Shown: positions 61,226-64,000 of the stretch, in pieces
How the letters are laid out: each line of letters begins with the position of its first letter
Numbering within the stretch: the first letter of the stretch is position 1
Assembly (NCBI GenBank): GCA_032173965.1
Contig: CM063284.1
Span: 106,330,410-106,394,409, forward strand
DNA from: Sitta carolinensis
Lineage: Eukaryota; Chordata; Aves; Passeriformes; Sittidae
Direction of reading: 5' to 3'
Length of the DNA: 64,000 nucleotides
Notes under the pieces: model-generated
Database searches by the model: none
Told to the model about the DNA's origin: nothing
The model's input: only the letters and a program-made list of their open reading frames with translations
Program-made: the position numbers and the translations under genes

Positions 61226-62876
61226 CTGGTGATGTGTGAACTATAAATAGCCCAGGTAGGTGAGAAGTAGTGAAAGACACGCCCTCTCAGTCATGGTTAC
61301 TGGGTGATCTTTTATTATAGCCTAGGTAAGCCCTGTTTTTCCCAGTCCTGGTGTTTATTAGCAAGGCCCTGTCTTTGCAGTTCTTACCTTGACTTTGCTC
61401 AGGTAACATGAAGTATAGGCAGGGCCCTCTCTCTATGTACACCCTCTTTTTAGAGGACAGTGCAAAGCAGCATAAATAAGGAGCCTTATTTATGAGCATG
61501 GCTTAAACTAAGAAGGGAGGGAGGTACTAAGTGATTAAACCCAGGGCATAAAATGAGCCTGTCTAACCTCCTATGCTTAGCCTCAAAGGACGAGGTCAAC
61601 AGAGTGCAACAGCTGAACAGCTGACCTGCACCAAGATAAATTCAAGTATTTTGGTGCATCAGACATGATCCTATCTGGTTTGTTGTGGTGGCCCAACACA
61701 GACATCGATTTCCAGTGCTGAAATGTTTGGCCCATCCAGGCTCACAGAGATAGATCACTGATAAGTCACTAATGGATGTGTTAGAGCTGGCTTGGTGATA
61801 CAGCATTTCCACTTTGCAGAGCACCTGTTTATGTACAAATGTCAAATGTGTATTTGGTAAACAAAGGCACACTTTGCATTGCACCACAAATTCAGCCTGT
61901 AAAGCTTTAAGAAAGGGTAAGTAAAGTTTACAGATATCTACAAAGACTAACAAAAGCATGCAGTAAGAGTACTTTTGACTTTTTATTACAGCAGGGTATT
62001 ATTTTCATGCAAAATATTACAGGAATATCCTGAGCTTTTTGCAGTATTTCTTAGTACAACTGGGAGACTTGGGCAAAGATGATATATTTTCTTACTGCCA
62101 AATATAGGGGCAGGTTTAAATTCTTGTAGGCCATTTATAGTGAGGGATTAAGAATGAAGATGCAAATTTCTGCTAATGTTGTTTATCAGGACTGACTTGA
62201 ATTAGGTACAAAGTAATCACTTTGTCACTATGCAGCTTTGGAATTATTTTGATAATATGAAGGGATGTTTCTGCTCTATCTAGATTTTTAACTATTTTTA
62301 TTGGGAGGTATGGATGTGTCACAAATGATTTTGTTTAAACATCATTTTACAGAACATTTCTTCTTAACATAATTCAACTCAAAGCTTGAACCATTCATAT
62401 AAGAGGTCATGGGATTAAGGCCTAATCAGGAAATATTTAGGAGACTAGAAGACTTATTTTTGAAAATTAAAAACTTAATGACAAGACATAGAAATATTTA
62501 GTCACTGAATCAAATATGTCTTTGAATCACAATATGTCTTTCTGAATCAAAACCTATCAAAACCCATTTTCTGAATCAGTGCTTGTACAGCTGTGCAAGA
62601 ATAATGATTTTTCCCAGGGCAGCAGGACATCACTTTGATATTCTTCTCATATATAAATATATGATTAAATAAATAAATATATAAATATATTATTAAATAT
62701 ATATAATTTTATACAAAGAAGATAGAAGGGAGCATGATAGTAATCTTCATATCCCAAAAGGCAGCTGCAAAGGGAAAGAAATATTCTCTTTTCACCAGGG
62801 CTAAGTGCAGAGAGGGTAAGAAACATGCAGGTACTGCAGCACCAGACAAAGCACTCTCACCAGCATTTGGCAGTGC
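61226..62876. other. 5' flanking DNA, no gene seen
   Basis: No coding signal was recognised. It includes a 24-bp near-perfect palindrome (61471-61494) and an AT-rich simple tract of TAAATA/ATAT units at about 62645-62715. Confidence 0.6.
61471..61494. repeat. Perfect 11-bp inverted repeat
   Basis: Arms cataaataagg and ccttatttatg are separated by ag. It lies upstream of TMEM241 with no associated element recognised. Confidence 0.9.
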
Positions 62877-62945
62877 TGTGGTAACCATTGAACCTGATGA
62901 TCTTAAAGGTCTTTTACAACCTAAACGATTCTATGATCTTTATAA
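62877..62945 (+). repeat. CR1 3'-end fragment
   Basis: The plus strand reads 'cctgatgatcttaaaggtc', a pyrimidine/A stretch and 'gattctatgatct', the standard CR1 3' terminus. Only the last ~70 bp remain. Confidence 0.7.
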
Positions 62946-63750
62946 TGCCTTCGTGGCACAAGCCTGTGTCATGCCTGCAGGTTGTGTTACAGCCTGGGTC
63001 CCTACCCTCTTCCAAACGGTTTGTCTTTTAGTTGGGAACTTTCTAGGGTCATGAACTCTGGAACAGAGTGTCTCAGGAGATTGTAATGTGTTATGTCATT
63101 GCAGGTTGCTAAGGACAAATATGAGGAACTTTGGCCAATGAAGCTGATTCTTGCATGGCTGAAAATTGATAATCCTGCATGGCTGAGAATTGATAAGAAT
63201 GGCCTTTACTGGGCCTGCCTGGCAGTATGGGCTTTGCTAGATATAAAACAGGGAACTTACTCTGAGCAGGCTGGGGGATGCCACAGAGGCTATAGAATCC
63301 CTTTCCACTTCTGCCCTTGCAGCAACCCAGCTTTCCTAGGCTGGTTTTCAGATTATCAACAATGACTGTGACAATGCATTTGACTGCAGACAGATACCTT
63401 CAATAGCTGGTGATGAACCAGGCAGAAGAGATTTCTAGGCATTGCTTCCTTCCTTTAAGGAAACTTGCCCAAGTAGACCTAATGTACCACAGCAAAACAC
63501 TACCCTGTTGCTCCTGTCCTGGAAATAGGGCATTTTTAGTCCCAATACTATTTTCTAGATAAACATTACATATAAAATTGAGATTTAAAAGGTGGAAGGT
63601 CACATATGAAGTATCTAAATTTGTATTTACAGTAACTTACAGGACTGGGATCAAATTAATTTATTTGCTTATGGTTTGGTTAATATGTTGGATTATTTTC
63701 CTGTTTCCTCAGTTACTTCCTGAAATAAAAACAAATCCCAACTATTTCAT
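62946..63750. other. 5' flanking DNA with a short tandem duplication
   Basis: No family is recognised. Two 22-bp near-copies of 'tgcatggctgaaaattgata' lie at 63152-63173 and 63176-63197 inside a 90-codon plus-strand frame (63093-63365). That gives a repeated AWLKIDNP / AWLRIDKN. A function cannot be supported. Confidence 0.5.
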
Positions 63751-64000
63751 TTCACAGAATCAATTAGGCTGGAAAAGACCTCTGAGACAGAGTCCAATCT
63801 ATGACCAAACACCAAGTCAACTAGACCATGGCACTGAGTGCCACATCCAGTCTTTCCTTAAACACCTCCAGAAATGGTGACTCCATCACCTCCCTGGGCA
63901 GTCTATTCCAGTGTCTAATCACCCTTTCCGGGAAGAAACTCTTCATAATGTCCAATCTAAACTTATCCTGGCGCAGCTTATGGCCATGTCCTCTGGTTCT
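63751..64000 (-). mobile_element. CR1 LINE 3' end, continues past the window
   Basis: The plus strand begins 'ttcacagaatcaattaggct' and continues with 'tggaaaagacct', 'ccctgggcagtctattcca' and 'ctggcgcagctt'. This is the reverse complement of a CR1 3' region. The element is truncated only by the window edge. Confidence 0.9.

Noticed and set aside
60300..64000. Expected first exon of RIOK3, head-to-head with TMEM241 in human
   Set aside because: No reading matching RIOK3 was found; it probably lies right of the window.
1..64000. tRNA, rRNA, CRISPR, bacterial operons or phage genes
   Set aside because: No such sequence pattern was seen; the DNA is vertebrate intronic.

Overview
The window is vertebrate, and specifically avian, genomic DNA. 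It is AT-rich and intron-dominated, with one CpG island. It carries several CR1 LINE fragments with the bird-type 3' ends and at least one, probably two or three, ERV LTR remnants. A songbird is likely because ERVL-like LTR material is common there, but that is inference. No bacterial, plasmid, phage or CRISPR feature is present.

One protein-coding gene explains the window: TMEM241, on the minus strand. TMEM241 is a multi-pass Golgi protein of the nucleotide-sugar-transporter / drug-metabolite-transporter type. I identified 14 coding exons by translating between splice sites and comparing with the human protein from memory. Exon 1 (59576-59647) lies in the CpG island, and the others run leftwards to exon 14 (6508-6572). 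All junctions are GT-AG and every phase closes. The joined coding length is 830 nt, that is 276 codons plus two bases. The human protein reaches the same point at residue 277 of about 296. The last ~19 codons, the stop and the 3' UTR were not found and probably lie left of position 1.

Layout from right to left. 60300-64000 is the 5' flank, with CR1 3'-end scraps and a CR1 running off the right edge. 59845-60285 is a CR1 fragment touching the promoter. 59270-59850 is the CpG island, promoter and exon 1. 56071-59575 is intron 1, with ERVL-like sequence. 53682-56023 is intron 2, with an antisense solo LTR flanked by a 6-bp duplication. 31261-53681 holds exons 3-12 separated by introns of 0.8-6.3 kb. 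27249-31260 is intron 12, with a second LTR-like block. 6573-27154 is a 20.6-kb intron with a CR1 copy and long A/C and poly-T tracts. 1-6507 is the start of intron 14. In human, RIOK3 lies head-to-head beyond the 5' end and CABLES1 beyond the 3' end; no exon of either is visible here.

I found no undescribed biological system. The most checkable points are a short out-of-frame upstream ORF that overlaps the TMEM241 start codon, a 26-nt micro-exon with a NAGNAG acceptor behind 18 T, a strongly diverged exon 14, a CR1 insertion abutting the promoter, an antisense solo LTR 212 bp from exon 2, and a tandem pair of RFX X-box-like sites in the large intron.
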